From contig CAZTOZ010000029.1 of NCBI GenBank assembly GCA_964614535.1, positions 4,881 through 68,880 of the forward strand: a stretch of DNA of 64,000 bases, read 5' to 3'. How positions within the stretch are numbered: the first letter of the stretch is position 1; each line of letters starts with the position of its first letter. A program made the position numbers and the translations under genes. Below, piece after piece: positions 63,428 through 64,000 of the stretch. The notes under the pieces are model-generated. The model was not told where the DNA came from. It was given only the letters and a program-made list of their open reading frames with translations, and did no database searches. This DNA comes from JALSHZ01 sp964614535. GTDB taxonomy: Bacteria; Pseudomonadota; Gammaproteobacteria; UWMA-0217.

Positions 63428-63613
63428 ATGGAAAAGAACAGGGGAAAAACGGTGGGCAAGGGCAGCAACGGCGCCAATCTGGGCTTCGAAAACAAACTGT
63501 GGGAGATGGCCGCCACCGCGAAAACCGAATACACCAACCCGGAAGACCGCGACGAATACCTGGCCGACAACATCTTCTGGGTGCCGTCCGAGGCCCGCTG
63601 GGAGGGAATCCAG
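63428..63613 (+). pseudogene. hsdM: Remnant of type I restriction-modification methylase subunit HsdM
   Basis: The frame from ATG 63428 encodes KGSNGANLGFENKLW, the usual HsdM beginning. It jumps directly to NPEDRDEYLADNIFWVPSEARWEGIQ, which in intact HsdM lies about 45 residues further on; an internal in-frame deletion has therefore removed part of the N-terminal domain. Homology ends at about 63613, where the frame is lost. No SAM-binding or NPPF methylase motif remains. Confidence 0.7.
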
Positions 63614-63619
63614 GGGAGA

Positions 63620-63863
63620 GCCATCTGCTGGACGCCAACGGATTCACGGCGGCACACAACCTGCACTATGGCATGGGTTCGACCCGGACATCGCCTTCGA
63701 TGGCCCAAATCCCGGACGAGACGCTGGCGCGACTCGATCCCGGCCTGCCGCTGACAGCCATCGAGGATGGCCATCCGCAAGGTACTCACCACAGAGGGCC
63801 CGGCGCTGATCGAGAACAACCGCCGCTTCCACCGGATGCTCAGCGAGACGTTCGGATGGGGCA
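63620..63863 (+). pseudogene. hsdR: Remnant of type I restriction subunit HsdR N-terminus
   Basis: Fragments of an HsdR N-terminal domain are scattered over three frames: LLDANGFTAAH, then HGFDPDIAFDGPN in another frame, then DETLARLDPGLPLTAIED, and finally AIRKVLTTEGPALIENNRRFHRML (63767-63840). In order they match the usual start of HsdR, but at least two to three frameshifts interrupt it and everything after the N-terminal part (helicase motifs) is absent. hsdM and hsdR remnants abut, so the interior of the former locus, including hsdS, has been deleted. Confidence 0.6.
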
Positions 63864-63951
63864 CCGAGATGGGCGACGACACCCCGGAGACGAGCCGACT
63901 GGACAGCACCGGCGAGGATAACGATAATTCAGCGCCCGACGGTTCAATGAC

Positions 63952-64000
<49 letters not shown>

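Overview
The window is about 64 kb of GC-rich (roughly 63 %) chromosomal DNA from a gammaproteobacterium. The gene neighbourhoods (gyrA-serC next to an mtaD-ubiG-HAD phosphatase-rmuC run, gatCAB divergent from mreBCD) are of the gammaproteobacterial type. The octaheme tetrathionate-reductase-family cytochrome, the CbbR-like LysR regulator and the GH13_18 phosphorylase would suit a sulfur-oxidising Chromatiales-like lineage, but no ribosomal RNA is present and genus-level naming is not supported.

Layout. 1-5.3 kb: end of serC, gyrA, and two tandem OmpA-family proteins. 5.4-9.4 kb: a tightly overlapping operon mtaD-like / ubiG / HAD phosphatase / rmuC (three ATGA junctions). 9.4-10.9 kb: a cyclic-nucleotide-binding-fold protein and an Fmt-like formyltransferase. 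11.2-15.5 kb: a membrane coiled-coil protein, then an operon of two spondin-domain secreted proteins with an OmpR-type response regulator and its kinase; upstream of it lie three CGTGA repeats exactly 11 bp apart, the geometry of an OmpR/PhoB operator. 15.6-18.1 kb: octaheme cytochrome c plus cytochrome b with an FNR-like promoter. 18.2-22.7 kb: RND pump and adaptor. 23-29 kb: mixed single genes, including a DUF2202 lipoprotein, a glycosyltransferase, an HdeD-like protein, a DUF1931 histone-fold protein, a Rieske-GltB fusion and an aldo/keto reductase.

29.2-39.4 kb is a copper-resistance island of eleven genes on one strand: SHOCT protein, CueO-like oxidase, P-type ATPase, MerR regulator, Met-rich protein, DUF4399, CopG-like DUF411, cytochrome c lipoprotein, CopB, CopA oxidase and a CopL-like protein. 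A MerR-type promoter sits inside it. A second copper export unit (copZ-copA) lies at 52.0-54.4 kb. Between them are a GH13_18 sugar phosphorylase, a class II aldolase fused to a Dabb domain with a divergent LysR regulator, adk, an NAD(P)H oxidoreductase, gatCAB, mreBCD and an alpha-carbonic anhydrase.

54.7-61.1 kb carries a MoxR/Bat (aerotolerance-type) operon: moxR, DUF58, DUF4381, batA-like, batB-TPR fusion, batD-like. It is followed by a TVP38-flavoprotein disulfide reductase fusion. The right edge holds decayed remnants of a type I restriction system (hsdM, hsdR) directly before a tRNA-Thr(CGT), which runs off the window. A structured dispersed repeat occurs twice (29.0 and 61.1 kb), each time covering the stop codon of the gene it follows. 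I saw no CRISPR array, no rRNA and no intact insertion sequence.
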